A stretch of 34,942 nucleotides of DNA. Source: Microbulbifer okhotskensis. Its GTDB lineage: Bacteria > Pseudomonadota > Gammaproteobacteria > Pseudomonadales > Cellvibrionaceae. Every line of letters starts with the position of its first letter. Position 1 is the first letter of the stretch. Where the stretch lies: contig NZ_JALBWM010000042.1 of the NCBI RefSeq assembly GCF_023895975.1, positions 1 through 34,942 of the forward strand. The letters run 5' to 3'. The notes beneath the pieces are model-generated. The model was not told the DNA's origin and ran no database searches. It saw nothing but the letters and a program-made list of their open reading frames with translations. The translations under genes were made by a program, and so were the position numbers. Shown in pieces: positions 10,201-18,500 of this stretch.

Positions 10201-12154
10201 TAAGGAAGATCATATTCTGCAATTATCTGAACAGCTTTTAAGGCTGTTGGTTAGTCTTCCTACACAAAAAAATAGTCGACTTATAGACCTACCGTTTGTT
10301 GATTCAGCGGCGGAAAATATCTTGAAGGGTAAAGAAATGTCGTTACCTGAAGGACCAGTTCAAAGCAGGTTTGAGAAAATAGCTAAACGACAACCCGATT
10401 TACCAGCGCTTATATGGGAAGGTCAGTCAATCAGTTACGGCGAATTGAATGCCCAGGCTAATAAATTAGCCCATTTACTGCGAAAAAAAGGCATAGGTCC
10501 AGAGGAAAGGGTGGGGCTGTGCCTTAAAAGAGGCCCCCTTTTAATTATCGCATTACTTGCTACTTTAAAGGCAGGCGGTGCTTATGTCCCGTTAGATCCT
10601 GCATATCCTAATACCCGATTGGCATTTATGCTCGAAGACAGTGGGGTTAAATTAATATTGGGTGAGAGTCATAGTAAGGAGGTGCTAAAAGGCAGCTTGA
10701 TCAGCATAATCTGGCTGGATGAATTCACCTTATCAGAATTTCCTAACGAAGAGCCACTGAGTTTATATAGCAGCCACCACTTAGTTTATTTGATCTACAC
10801 CTCAGGCTCGACAGGTACTCCTAAAGGAGTAATGGTTGAGCACCGTAGTTTATTGAATGTAAATGAATTTGAAATACTTGATTATGAGTTAGGCGCTGGA
10901 GATCGAATCTTGCATTGCATGTCGTTCAATTTTGATCCTGCAACTAGTGTGCTGTTTAGTGGGTTAAATTCTGGAGCAACTATCTATCTGGCTGATACTC
11001 ACTCAAGTGTCACCACATTTATTAAGGAGCATGAGCTCACTCACGCTATCCTTCCGGCAGCGGTTCTTGCTGCTGAGGAAGAGCAGCAACTCCCGTCGTT
11101 AAAGATGATTGGTGTTGGAGGTGAGGTTTGTCCACTTAAAACTGTACAATATTGGTCTCAAGGACGTAAATTCTTCAATTTGTATGGCCCCACTGAATGT
11201 ACAGTAACGGCTGTCAGAGAGCGGTATACCGGAACAGTAAATAAGCTAACTATTGGAAGACCCATAGCTAACACCTATTGTTATGTACTTGATGATATGC
11301 AGCGACCTGTGCCACCGGGAGCCGTTGGTGAGCTTTATATCGGCGGATTAGGATTGGCTAGAGGCTATCACGGTTGCCCCGAGCAAAATACATTGCGTTT
11401 TATAGATAATCCGATTAGTACTGGCGAAAAACTTTATCGAACTGGTGATATGGTGCGCCAACTTGCTGATGGTAAGCTCGAATTCCTAGGTCGCATTGAT
11501 GAGCAAGTTAAATTGCGAGGGTTTCGAATAGAACTAGGTGAAATCGAATCTATATTATTGGGCATGAATGAAATTGAAGCAGCTGCTGTAGTCACTAGGG
11601 ATGAATTTCCTGGCCAACTTGTTGCATATATTTGCTTAAATAGTGAGTTCGATACTGATGAATATATTCGTATCATTCAATCTGAATTAGCCTCAAAATT
11701 ACCTTCATATATGTTACCTGCTGCCTATTCAGTTATAGGGAAGTTACCTTTAACTATAAATGGCAAACTAGATAAAAATGCTCTGCCAACACCATCGATT
11801 ATAGATACGGCAAAATATATAGCTCCTGCTACAAGTATAGAAATTGAACTGGCAAAAATCTGGGCACAACTGCTACGGCTAAAACTCGATGATATAGGTG
11901 TAAATGATAGCTTCTTTGCACTGGGGGGACACTCGATTTTGGCAATAAAATTAGTGAATTCTATTGAAAGGGTTTTCTCCATTACTATTTCCTTGAAGAA
12001 GGTATTTGAGTTAAGTAGTTTGTCAAATTTATCTGCATATATTGAAAGTATACAAAGTGATAAATCTACAAAGCTTTCCGATGTTAAAAAAATACAAAAT
12101 TTTTCGTCGATAGAAGTGGAATCTGCTGAGAGCATAGAGGAGTTTGAGTTGTGA
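1226..12154 (+). CDS. Nonribosomal peptide synthetase 1: C-A-T-E / C-A-T / C-A-T
   Basis: This is the starting synthetase of the line, about 3,642 residues from the TTG start. It is a large cytosolic enzyme that activates three amino acids as adenylates, holds them on phosphopantetheine arms and joins them. Domain order by nucleotide: C1 about 1250-2560, A1 2600-4130, T1 4160-4400, E1 4440-5740, C2 5790-7100, A2 7170-8660, T2 8690-8940, C3 8980-10260, A3 10350-11800, T3 11820-12050. The C motifs are HHLVIDG, HHATGDG and HHIASDG; the T serines are at 4280, 8825 and 11933. A codes predict Asp, Thr and an unassigned residue. E1 (HHGVVDG, EGHGRE) makes residue 1 D, and C2 has the SMQGGLLFH signature expected after an epimerase. 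The acidic C-terminus SIEEFEL is a likely docking tail for NRPS 2, whose gene overlaps by 4 nt. An ATG at 1142 is the alternative start. Confidence 0.95.
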   Translation: MGTQSNKFYPLTTSQLDIFYHQQQFPDYPLYNICGYTVLRGRLNVSLLRRIYSQLSTQYDAFALNFKLQDGRPVQFIGANGPCDLELVNFSNDIDPEKTAKRYLESLFKKTLSIDTDCLVAMKLLRLSENEHWLVTFGHHLVIDGWAGSNILHALGRLYSANVTENGSSDVFEQIVIEQFLPTISEDAEYKDSSKYSQSKKYWLGKFPVIPEPLLSRRVGTKRDGVVPSRKISQKFDKDRYESIIFSARALRVTPQQLVIAAIYLYFSRVRMVKEIVLGMPVHNRGSARYKKIVGMFASSTPLKLNFDSHCNLENLISGIAATQRKDLRHQRYPISHLNRDLNLSAKARSRIHDINFNYLKIDYNSSFEGVEACSNYCTSGYSQIPLSINLIDFGGKQDLELQLEYNLGFYDDQVAKQLLDRLVWLSGEVPNFLAKPISEVDIISRAESSLLNTYSGIDSFTLPPLSSIVEEFSKHAAAYKDKLAVVCGDLSVTYGELEARSNQLCRMLQDLGVVTEIFVGICVSPSIEMLVSILGVIKAGGAYVPIDPDFPEDRVEFIVNDSEIKVLICDQEASSRLNFQAIEQLVLDSQEVETALKSYEDTAIDYDAKLESLVYMVYTSGSTGRPKGVLTEHAQLASYLAAIRSKYLLPKGLRYAVLSSIATDLGNTSLYLSLVNGGCIHILDKTIRVQSDELSEYLINSKIDLLKITPSHFDALFTPLMLKNTFDCSWLLLGGEVISPNLYDKIQSLVFTKKCNVINHYGPTETTIGCTTYQISDEEIVDQIPIGRPLPNRIAYILDDNSKPLPIGEVGELYIGGDGVGRGYHRQSSLTAEKFLPDTLSGRADSKLYKTGDLAQFLPDGNIVFVGRKDNQVKIRGYRIELEEIEWTLSNLPAVDDAAVVTYRGNNGRSLLIAYLVLSESVQKSEALKEIKISLKELLPSYMLPSQYRVMKSLPLTPNGKIDRKNLPDPGSKESNSGAKRIKSDVEQKLSKIWAGLFGKEEIKIGVNDNFFELGGDSILAIQCVSRAREAGIAFTVKDLFDTPSVQEIAKKSEQIKVLDLQIENVGIVNLLPIHHRFFELSDEINHYNQSVLLESPSWMDVDILHLIVGKLYFSHDALRLVFEHKGGLWQGKYKSCTGRMVEDSIEAISCEESDVEGHIDSLQRSFNLVSGPLFKAVLFKLSTGQNRLLLVAHHGVVDGMSWRILLEDIEQLCRQFSHDTELRLPDKTSSYKAWSEYLYCYASSDKLKEEVECWLHQVSGVATRKPIPLKEFSTRKFSIGEEYTEKLIGRSNKAYRTKTNELLLAALFRAFKIWDGRESLTLTLEGHGREGLESGLDLSRTVGWFTVEYPLTIDFDGESVESYITTVKNSCRKVPENGIGYGVIKYLSEISDLKDVPTPEILFNYLGQFDQVVNNNHLFSMLDCPGDMVSPFRPQLHGLIFNAIVNQGQLNFELSYIESVYKSEIINSLCMLISRSIEEVVEHCCNEDSGYFTISDFPLLGKDYLPGKLSQIQLNKWQTSNAIADLYPATSMQGGLLFHGYFENDAYIGHKLLRLEGDIDQGIMQQACQLLIDAEEVLRTQFMTDEYGEIYQLIQSKAILPWHFEDLSDLDNKVQKNLIKEFRELDKSLGFDIEVAPLIRIAFWHLGHNQYQLLWTQHHATGDGWSSALMFNRLINNYQYLSKQTNSIYCNSVPYKVYLEWLFSQDKISANHFWKKELGGINLSTSLPNIKSLKNQSDKLEIKSVLTETKSQNLSQLAKNCRVTFGTLIQGAWALLLSRYSNEEEVIFGVTVSGRPADLAGVENIVGPLINTLPSRVRLPDDQKLGEWLRELQSAYINREQYSYLSLPEILQAVNVKGGKSPFDSIVVVENYPITSSSFKGESSKEIQLVEAKSFEETNYGLALVVTMGDEVGLSLKYHQVKIDDVLAKSILDSYQNLLVTMCQGSEITLSSLTLLSKEDQLESILDEGTVPLGYPAQHYIHHLIEKQVEFRRDEIALTCGGNQLTYLELNTRANQLARYLKERGANAEVLIGVYLERSIDMVVALLAILKASAAYVPIDPNYPRVRVKHIIEDSGLKIMVSDQDIPLAQEIADLDIIRMDSCKVQEELYNYSKENLDTSELKPESLAYVIYTSGSTGLPKGVLVEHGNVVRLFNSTNEQFQFCPDDVWTMCHSFAFDFSVWEIWGALNYGGRLVIVSQETSRSYDDLYRLLIEEQVTVLNQTPGSFYQLAHIDEAQRSRLCLRFVIFGGEALNLAALKPWVSHRGDASPQLVNMYGITETTVHVTSRIIKNIDIESARGSLIGSPISDLKLYIFDRSMNLLPPGAIGEMYVGGNGVSRGYLNRDALTSERFCKHPLIPDMRLYKTGDLARIIAGDEIEYLGRIDNQIKIRGFRIELGEIEQQILTLAKVKSAVVNVCSNDLEDTYLVAYVCLDKGQKEISLDDVRQYLRERLPEYMQPSFYMELDQIPLTANGKVDRKSLPQPERAPTGSTYKPPQGDIQFRLVKLWADLLRLPVSKIGRNAHFFALGGHSLLSVRLATAVRNEFDVELEIREIFEYAELSEQAERISSSKQKITRHNIISLSEGRKTLSFSQQRLWFIDSLEGESSQYNLSGAFLVQGNFSELAAEEAFFRIISRHHSLRSVFIDNGQGVEPYVKEVEFFRLRRMDIRGVEGKKQNAEIERLLESEETQSFNLSSDLMLRAGFIRIKDNEGILFISMHHIASDGWSVGILLEEFSSQYQSVLLNKKNYISPLPFQYVDFAHWQIQQSSEENFLSQLGYWDKQLKDLPPVHNLPLDFPRPSKIGQKGAKASLSLKKAESEMLKAFALEQDVTLFMLIHAAFSLIVARHSNQQDIVVGTPVAGRRNKDLERMIGLFVNTLVLRVDCELEQDLPCYLEQIKRVNLEAQDNQDIPFEHLVERLNPERSTQYSPLFQILFTMDNTDKVALQLPSLTVCELERRLIQAKFELCLNVCENKSGLEFELIYNSALFKEDHILQLSEQLLRLLVSLPTQKNSRLIDLPFVDSAAENILKGKEMSLPEGPVQSRFEKIAKRQPDLPALIWEGQSISYGELNAQANKLAHLLRKKGIGPEERVGLCLKRGPLLIIALLATLKAGGAYVPLDPAYPNTRLAFMLEDSGVKLILGESHSKEVLKGSLISIIWLDEFTLSEFPNEEPLSLYSSHHLVYLIYTSGSTGTPKGVMVEHRSLLNVNEFEILDYELGAGDRILHCMSFNFDPATSVLFSGLNSGATIYLADTHSSVTTFIKEHELTHAILPAAVLAAEEEQQLPSLKMIGVGGEVCPLKTVQYWSQGRKFFNLYGPTECTVTAVRERYTGTVNKLTIGRPIANTYCYVLDDMQRPVPPGAVGELYIGGLGLARGYHGCPEQNTLRFIDNPISTGEKLYRTGDMVRQLADGKLEFLGRIDEQVKLRGFRIELGEIESILLGMNEIEAAAVVTRDEFPGQLVAYICLNSEFDTDEYIRIIQSELASKLPSYMLPAAYSVIGKLPLTINGKLDKNALPTPSIIDTAKYIAPATSIEIELAKIWAQLLRLKLDDIGVNDSFFALGGHSILAIKLVNSIERVFSITISLKKVFELSSLSNLSAYIESIQSDKSTKLSDVKKIQNFSSIEVESAESIEEFEL
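1250..5740 (+). other. NRPS module 1: C1-A1(Asp)-T1-E1, starter condensation and D-Asp loading
   Basis: The line begins with a C domain although no residue precedes it. Its N-terminal core (LTTSQLDIF, then PLYNICGYTVLRG) resembles lipo-initiating C domains such as that of SrfA-A. This suggests that a fatty or other acyl group is joined to residue 1. The A1 code DLTKLGHIGK matches the Asp code (DLTKVGHIGK in surfactin synthetase, from memory). T1 has the GGDS form usual before an epimerase. E1 keeps HHGVVDGMSW, the EGHGRE motif and LFNYLGQFD, so it should be active. The acyl donor is not identifiable; no acyl ligase lies in the window. Confidence 0.8.
5790..8940 (+). other. NRPS module 2: C2-A2(Thr)-T2
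   Basis: C2 opens with YPATSMQGGLLFH and carries HHATGDG. This is the D-CL form that accepts a D-configured donor, consistent with E1 just before it. The A2 pocket reads DFWNIGMVHK, the standard Thr code without change. T2 has GGHS at 8819-8827. The Thr hydroxyl is the only obvious side-chain nucleophile for a macrolactone, so ring closure by the final TE could target this residue; that is inference. Confidence 0.85.
8980..12050 (+). other. NRPS module 3: C3-A3(unassigned)-T3
   Basis: C3 is an L-CL-type domain (LSFSQQRLWFIDSLEG, HHIASDG). The A3 pocket, taken from FDPATSVLF, THAILPAAV, MIGVGGE and NLYGPTECTVT, reads DPSIGGLVTK. The Asp that anchors an alpha-amine is present, but the rest matches no code I know. 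A3 is closely related to A6 in NRPS 3, and C3 to C6, so modules 3 and 6 appear to be duplicates that add the same residue. Downstream, T3 leads into an acidic docking tail. Confidence 0.75.
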
Positions 12155-15100
12155 GCCTGTTTAATTTTCTTATTCAGCTAAAAGAACAAAGAATTATTAT
12201 AAGCTTGGATGATGGGCAGCTTCGGGTTCGGGGTAGCAAGGATAAAATTACTTCGGAAATAAAGTTTAAACTCAAAGAAACAAAAGAAGAGATAATTGCT
12301 CACTACATTAGGTTGGGGATAACTAGTAATAATCAGCTGGCACCTGTGACTCTTCAACAGCAGCGACTGATTATAATTGATAAAATGCAGCCCGGGCTAT
12401 CTCTGTTCAATATGATTGGTGCCCAAGAGATCCAAGGTGAACTGATAAAGGACGCAATAAATTGGTCTTTTCAGAAGATTTATGATCGACATGATTCACT
12501 ACATACAAACTTTTTTTATGATGACGACTTCTTTTATCAGGTGGTTAAGCGCTCGGATTCCTTTAAAATAAACGAGGTTGACTTATGCGGGATATCTGAT
12601 GGAGCACTAGATTCCAAGCTTGATTTCATATTTAAAATTGAAAGCAAAATAGCATTTAATCTGGAAGCAGATCAAATGCTACGCGTAAAGCTTATTAAGA
12701 TATCTGAGAAGAAGCATATTTTAATTTATAGTATGCATCATATAGTCAGTGATGGCTGGTCTATGGGAGTGATGCTAAATGAATTAAATCACTATTATAA
12801 TGCGTATCTATCTGGAGATAGAGTGGAGCTTCCCCCATTAAGTATACAGTATTCAGATTATGCGCACTGGCAAAAAAAACAAACTGAGAGCCCTGAACAT
12901 CTGAGCCAGGTAAATTATTGGGTAGAGCAATTGGAGGGTATACCGGAGATACATAACCTTCCACTCGATAGGTCAAGGCCAGCAATACAGTCATATCATG
13001 GAGGAGTATATCGCAGTCAATTAGGCGCCGAACTAAAATCGTTATTTGTTCAAACCTGCCGTGAAAATAATGCCACTTTATTTATGGGGCTACATACTGT
13101 TTTTGCAATTTTAATACATCTCCACGGCAATCAAAATGATATAGTGATAGGGACGCCAACTGCGGGTAGGGAGAAAGATGATCTAAACCCACTTATTGGG
13201 TATTTTTTGAATACTTTAATTCTTCGTTCACGTATTAATAGTACTCTAAGTTTTATTGATGTTTTAGGGAAAAGTAGGGAGTTAGTGCTGGATGCATTCT
13301 CTCATCAGCAAGTTCCGATTGAGAAGTTGATATCATCTTTAGGTGTCGATAACGATTTGAGCTATTCTGCACTATTCCAGGTTATGCTAATCCTGCAGAG
13401 CAATGATAATGGTTGTTTTTCTGCTCCCAATTTGGAATCTAAATATATAAATCCTGAACTGCCACTAAGTAAGCTTGATATCACTTTGAGTATAATTGAA
13501 GTCGATGATGGGTTAATGCTTGGATGGGAGTATAATAAAGATATCTTTGATGAGTCTACAATAGTTAGTTTTTCAAAACGTTTTTTTCATCTTATACAGA
13601 CCTTTATAGATTCCCCAAATATGACTTTAATGGATTTGAATACCATTTCAAAGGATGACCTTTCTTGTTTGGAATATTGGGGTTCAAAAGAAAAAAAATC
13701 CAAGTTTCTAAGGAGTGTAATTGAGCAATTTCACCAGTGTGTATACTCAGAACCAAATAAACTAGCGTTAATGGGCGCTGATGATTTTGTGTTGACCTAT
13801 CAAGAGCTCGATAACAAAGCTAATCAGTTTGCTAACTTTTTAACAACTAATAGGGTAGTTGCAGGAGATGTTGTTGGCATATGTCTGCCAAGATCTCAGG
13901 AGCTAGTAACTGCTATATTGGCTCTTTGGAAAATAGGAGCAACATACCTGCCAATTGACAGTGAATACCCACTAGAACGGATTAAGGCGATTTCTTCTGA
14001 TGCAAAGTTAAGTAAAGTACTTACTCTTAACGAATATAAAGGCAGATTTCCAGATTTATCTATACTATCTATTGATGGTATGAAGACCGCTAACATTATT
14101 AATAGTCAGCAAAAGAGCTTTAGCTTTGACTCCAGGGCTGAGCCTGAATCCTTAGCCTATATTTGTTATACCTCTGGTTCTTCAGGTAAACCCAAAGGAG
14201 TTATGACTACACAGGGAAACCTGTCAAGCTATCTTGATTCGGCACGAAAAAGCTATAGTCTCGGTGCGAATGAAAGAGTTCTCCAGTTCTCATCTCCCTC
14301 TTTTGATATCTTCGTTGAAGAATTATGCCTAGCTTTATCAGGTGGAAATTGCCTGGTTCTGAGAGATGAAGAGATACTTTCTGGTGGGGTATATTTTTGG
14401 GAGTATTTACAAAAAAAAGAAATATCTTTTGTTAGCCTGCCAACTGCCTATTGGCATTATCTAGTTCGAGAAATAGGCAATGATGATATCCCAAGTTTGC
14501 CAGAGCTAAAAACTATTGTACTGGGTGGTGAGGCAATGTCTTTACCAGCCCTCAATCGATGGAATCAGTATTTTAAAGGACAGGTAAAAATCATAAATAC
14601 CTATGGTCCAACCGAATGTACAGTGGTTGCAACATCCTATGAGATACCCGAAGACCAAAAGTTTCCATTAGGAATTCCAATCGGTAAACCTCTGCCACAT
14701 ATAAGCACTTATATCCTTGATGAAGCACTGAAGCCTGTGCTGCCTGGTTGTGTTGGTGAGCTGTGCTTGTCTGGACCGAGTATTTCACCAGGCTATTATA
14801 ACCAGCCCTTAAAAACTACTGAAGTATTTGTCAAGTCCCCGTGGCTAAATAAATTGATGTATCGAACGGGTGATCTAGTACGTTATCAAAATGATGGAAA
14901 CCTTATCTTCCTTGGTCGTTATGATCGTCAGTTGAAGGTGCATGGGTTTAGAGTTGATTTGAGTGAGATTGAAGAGGCTATTGCTGGTCTCGCTGGTATA
15001 CGATCTTGTTATAGTCAAGTAATTGATGAGGCTAATAAAGATAAAAGAATAGGTGCTTATGTTGTTGCGGATGAAACAATCACTGTAGAGCAATTGAAGT

Positions 15101-15540
15101 CCAGAGCTTCACAAATTCTTCCTCGATATATGTTGCCAAGTACATACATCTTCATGAAAGATCTCCCACTTACCAAAAATGGAAAAATCGACACGGAATC
15201 TCTACCTGACTTTGGAATTGAGCAAGTTAGCCTAGAACCTCTGATAGATGATCTCGAATATTCTTTGGCAGAAATATGGTCGGAATTATTGAGGGTGGAT
15301 TTAAGCAGGATAGGTGCTAACTCACACTTTTTTGATTTGGGTGGCCAAAGCTTATTGGCAATGAGATTAATTTCTGAAATAAAAAGATTATTTAATGTTG
15401 AACTGCAAATTAAAAATATATTTGAGCGAAGCGAATTGCGATCGCTTGCTCAACTGATTAAGCAAATTGTTTCTCAAGAGGAACTCTCGGCTGAATTATC
15501 AGCGTTGCCGGATGAATCATTGGATGAGTTGGAGTTTTAA
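12151..15540 (+). CDS. Nonribosomal peptide synthetase 2: docking-C-A-T, single module
   Basis: Length 1,129 residues. GTG start, overlapping the end of NRPS 1 by 4 nt (GTGA); its Shine-Dalgarno GAGGAG (12137-12142) lies inside the last codons of NRPS 1. Residues 1-55 form a TubC-type beta-hairpin docking domain (LFNFLIQLKEQRIIISLDDG, then a lysine-rich hairpin). C4 follows at about residues 65-500, with HHIVSDG from H196. A4 lies at about 520-1030 (TSGSSGKPKG, NTYGPTECT, NGKID). T4 is GGQS with serine 1067. The A4 code DIESVGTVVK has a Glu at position 239, which in other codes pairs with basic side chains; a Lys/Orn-like residue is a weak prediction. The C-terminus ESLDELEF is nearly the same as that of NRPS 1 and probably docks on NRPS 3. 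Confidence 0.95.
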   Translation: MSLFNFLIQLKEQRIIISLDDGQLRVRGSKDKITSEIKFKLKETKEEIIAHYIRLGITSNNQLAPVTLQQQRLIIIDKMQPGLSLFNMIGAQEIQGELIKDAINWSFQKIYDRHDSLHTNFFYDDDFFYQVVKRSDSFKINEVDLCGISDGALDSKLDFIFKIESKIAFNLEADQMLRVKLIKISEKKHILIYSMHHIVSDGWSMGVMLNELNHYYNAYLSGDRVELPPLSIQYSDYAHWQKKQTESPEHLSQVNYWVEQLEGIPEIHNLPLDRSRPAIQSYHGGVYRSQLGAELKSLFVQTCRENNATLFMGLHTVFAILIHLHGNQNDIVIGTPTAGREKDDLNPLIGYFLNTLILRSRINSTLSFIDVLGKSRELVLDAFSHQQVPIEKLISSLGVDNDLSYSALFQVMLILQSNDNGCFSAPNLESKYINPELPLSKLDITLSIIEVDDGLMLGWEYNKDIFDESTIVSFSKRFFHLIQTFIDSPNMTLMDLNTISKDDLSCLEYWGSKEKKSKFLRSVIEQFHQCVYSEPNKLALMGADDFVLTYQELDNKANQFANFLTTNRVVAGDVVGICLPRSQELVTAILALWKIGATYLPIDSEYPLERIKAISSDAKLSKVLTLNEYKGRFPDLSILSIDGMKTANIINSQQKSFSFDSRAEPESLAYICYTSGSSGKPKGVMTTQGNLSSYLDSARKSYSLGANERVLQFSSPSFDIFVEELCLALSGGNCLVLRDEEILSGGVYFWEYLQKKEISFVSLPTAYWHYLVREIGNDDIPSLPELKTIVLGGEAMSLPALNRWNQYFKGQVKIINTYGPTECTVVATSYEIPEDQKFPLGIPIGKPLPHISTYILDEALKPVLPGCVGELCLSGPSISPGYYNQPLKTTEVFVKSPWLNKLMYRTGDLVRYQNDGNLIFLGRYDRQLKVHGFRVDLSEIEEAIAGLAGIRSCYSQVIDEANKDKRIGAYVVADETITVEQLKSRASQILPRYMLPSTYIFMKDLPLTKNGKIDTESLPDFGIEQVSLEPLIDDLEYSLAEIWSELLRVDLSRIGANSHFFDLGGQSLLAMRLISEIKRLFNVELQIKNIFERSELRSLAQLIKQIVSQEELSAELSALPDESLDELEF

Positions 15541-15541
15541 A

Positions 15542-18500
15542 ATGGATAAGACAGCCGAAGTTATAAGAATATTAAATGGTGCGGGTATCCATTTGCATGT
15601 TGCTGAAGGGAAATTAAAAGCAAAGGCAAAAAAGGGCAAGCTTAAACCTCAATTTGTTGAAATGATTAGAGAGCACAAAGTGTCTCTTCAGTCGTTTTTA
15701 GAGAATGATTCGCGAGGCGCTATAGAAATTGATGATCTAGCTAAGATTGTCCCAGTGGTTCGTAGTTCTGACTTACTTCCAGTATCCGATACTCAGCGAC
15801 GTCTTTGGTTTCTAGATAGAATGGGCGATGGTGCAGAATATATAATGCCAGGTGCGCTAAAAGTATCTGGAAAGTTTGATGTTGATATAGCGGAACAGTC
15901 ATTTCGTATCATTATAGATCGCCACAAATCTCTCCGGACAATATTCGTGGAAGTTGAGGGTGAACCGTATCAACAGGTGCTTAAAGACAATGATTTTTAT
16001 ATTAGAAGATTAGACTTTTCTGGACTATCCGATGGAGAAAGAAGTCAGCAGATTAAAGACCTGATTGAGAGTGAGGGAGCAAGTCTGTTTGATCTCTCTC
16101 AAGACCTTATGTTGCGTGTTTCCTATGCAAAGGTATCCCCTATAGAAGGAGTTTTAACCTTTAGTATGCATCATATCGCCTCAGATGGCCATTCTGCTGG
16201 GGTTTTGCTAAGGGAATTTGCTACGCTATATGAGAAACTCACTTCTAATAAGGGCTGGCTACTTCCTGATTTACCAGTACAATATGTGGACTACGCGATT
16301 TGGCAACGTACATATTTAGAAAGTGAACGCGTTAAAACTCAGCTTAATTTTTGGGAGTCTAATTTACAAGAGCTTCCTGCAGTTCACACCCTACCGTTAG
16401 ATAAACCCCGCTCAAATAAATTTAATACCTGTGGATCCAGGTACGTGATTAACCTAGATCGTCAATTATCTTTAGAGCTTAAAAAAATAGCTCGAGAAAA
16501 AAATGTCACCCTATTTATGTTGCTGCATGCAGCATTTTCCGTGTTACTTGCCAAGTATTCCTCTTCGTCAGATATTGTAATAGGTACGCCTGTAGCCAAT
16601 AGAGGCTCTAAAGAATTAGAAAACCTAATTGGTTTTTTTGCTAACACAATTATACTTAGAACTACATGTACTTCTGAAGTTGCATTTAGCGAATACTTAA
16701 ATGAAGTCAAGAAAGTTAACCTAGATGCTCTAAACAATCAAGAAGTACCACTTGATCAATTGGTCGAGCGCTTATGCCCTGACAGAAATACTGGTTATAT
16801 GCCGTTATTTCAAATCATGTTCTCAATGAATAATACTCAGTCTGAGACTTTAAATTTGCCAGATGTTGAGTTGGAGTTTATAGAAAGCCAAACTGGTTAT
16901 AGTAAGTTTGAATTGTTGCTAAACGCTGTTGAAGTTGATGATAGTATTCGCTTGACATTTGAGTTCGATACAGAGCTTTTTTTGTTGGAATCTGTTGTTC
17001 GAATGGCAGTTAATTTTCAGTGCTTGCTGAAAGACATAGTAGTTCGTGTTGATTGCCCTATCGGACACTTAAATTATATTGATGATAACGAACTCAAACT
17101 TATTCATAAGTTGGATTCGGCTCCAGAGTTCAATTCTACTACTTTTAAAAGTATTTGCTCTCAGTTTGAAAGTCAGATCCAAAATAGGCCCAACCAAATA
17201 GCTGTATCTAATGGTAATGAATTTCTCACGTTCGCACAGCTGAATGAACATTCAAACCAGCTTGGTTGTTACCTTCGAGAGAATGGTGTTAAAGAAAATG
17301 TACTAGTAGGCCTGCTGCTTAACCGTTCGATCGATATTATAGTGGCCATACTTTCTATATGGAAGGCTGGGGGAGCCTACGTCCCATTAGATCCTTCTAG
17401 CTCTTCGCCACGCTTGGAATTCCTTCTCAAAGACAGTGGTGTCGAGTTACTTATAACTCATAAATCTTCACAGAACCGGGTAAAAGGGGTGAGTAGTATT
17501 ACTGTTGATGATGCCTTCTTTAAGGCTGAGTTAGCACAGCGTTCGACTGCGAACTTCACAATATATGATAGAGACTCCAGTAAGGATCTTGCGTACGGGA
17601 TTTACACCTCCGGTTCAACCGGACAACCCAAAGCGGCGCTTATTCAGAATGAAGCATTGACCAATCTCGCCAACAATATGCGAGATTGGGGGTTAATTAA
17701 AGAGGGGGACGTATGGGGTTGGATTTCTTCTTATGCGTTTGATGCTTCGTTACAAAGTATTATTCAGCTGGCTTGTGGCGTGTCCCTTGTCATTGTTGAT
17801 GAGGACATAAAGCGAGAGGGAGCTAAACTCAGAAGGCTAATCTCTAAATTTAATATTCAGGTTATGGACTGCACCCCCTCTCTTCTTGAAAGTTGGTTTA
17901 GCCAAAATTTGGCTTCCTGTCTTCCAAACTTATTGATTGGTGGTGAAGAGATATCTCAAGATTTATGGCATCGTCTGGTTAAATGGAAAACTCTGCATGA
18001 GCGTTCAGCTATAAATGTCTATGGACCTACGGAGTGCTGTGTAAACAGTACTTATAGTGTTATAGAAGGAGAATATCCAAATATAGGGATTCCCCTGAAT
18101 AATGTAAGAGTAAAGGTCCTAGATGTACATAGATCTGAAGTTCCTTTAGGGGCGGTAGGGGAATTGTACATTGGTGGGCATGGTCTGGCTAAGGAATATC
18201 TGAATCGGCAAGATCTCACCAGTCAAAGATTTGTGTCAATGGTACCAAAAGGTGAGAGATACTACAGAACGGGTGATTTAGTGAGGCTTCGTCCATCAGG
18301 GGAGCTTATATATGTTGGTAGGATAGATGACCAAATCAAAATACGAGGTTATCGAGTTGAGTTGGGTGAAATAGAATACCATCTTATTTCTCACGAGCAT
18401 GTTGAAACGGCAGTTGTCATGTATCGTGAATTAACTGAAGGGCAGAAATATCTAATTGCATATGTTGTGTTTCGTCACCCTGAATTGGTGGGTGACGAAG

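Noticed and set aside
15467..15541. N-terminal extension of NRPS 3 overlapping NRPS 2
   Set aside because: These codons are the NRPS 2 docking tail read in another frame; ATG 15542 has a good Shine-Dalgarno and starts exactly at the docking domain.
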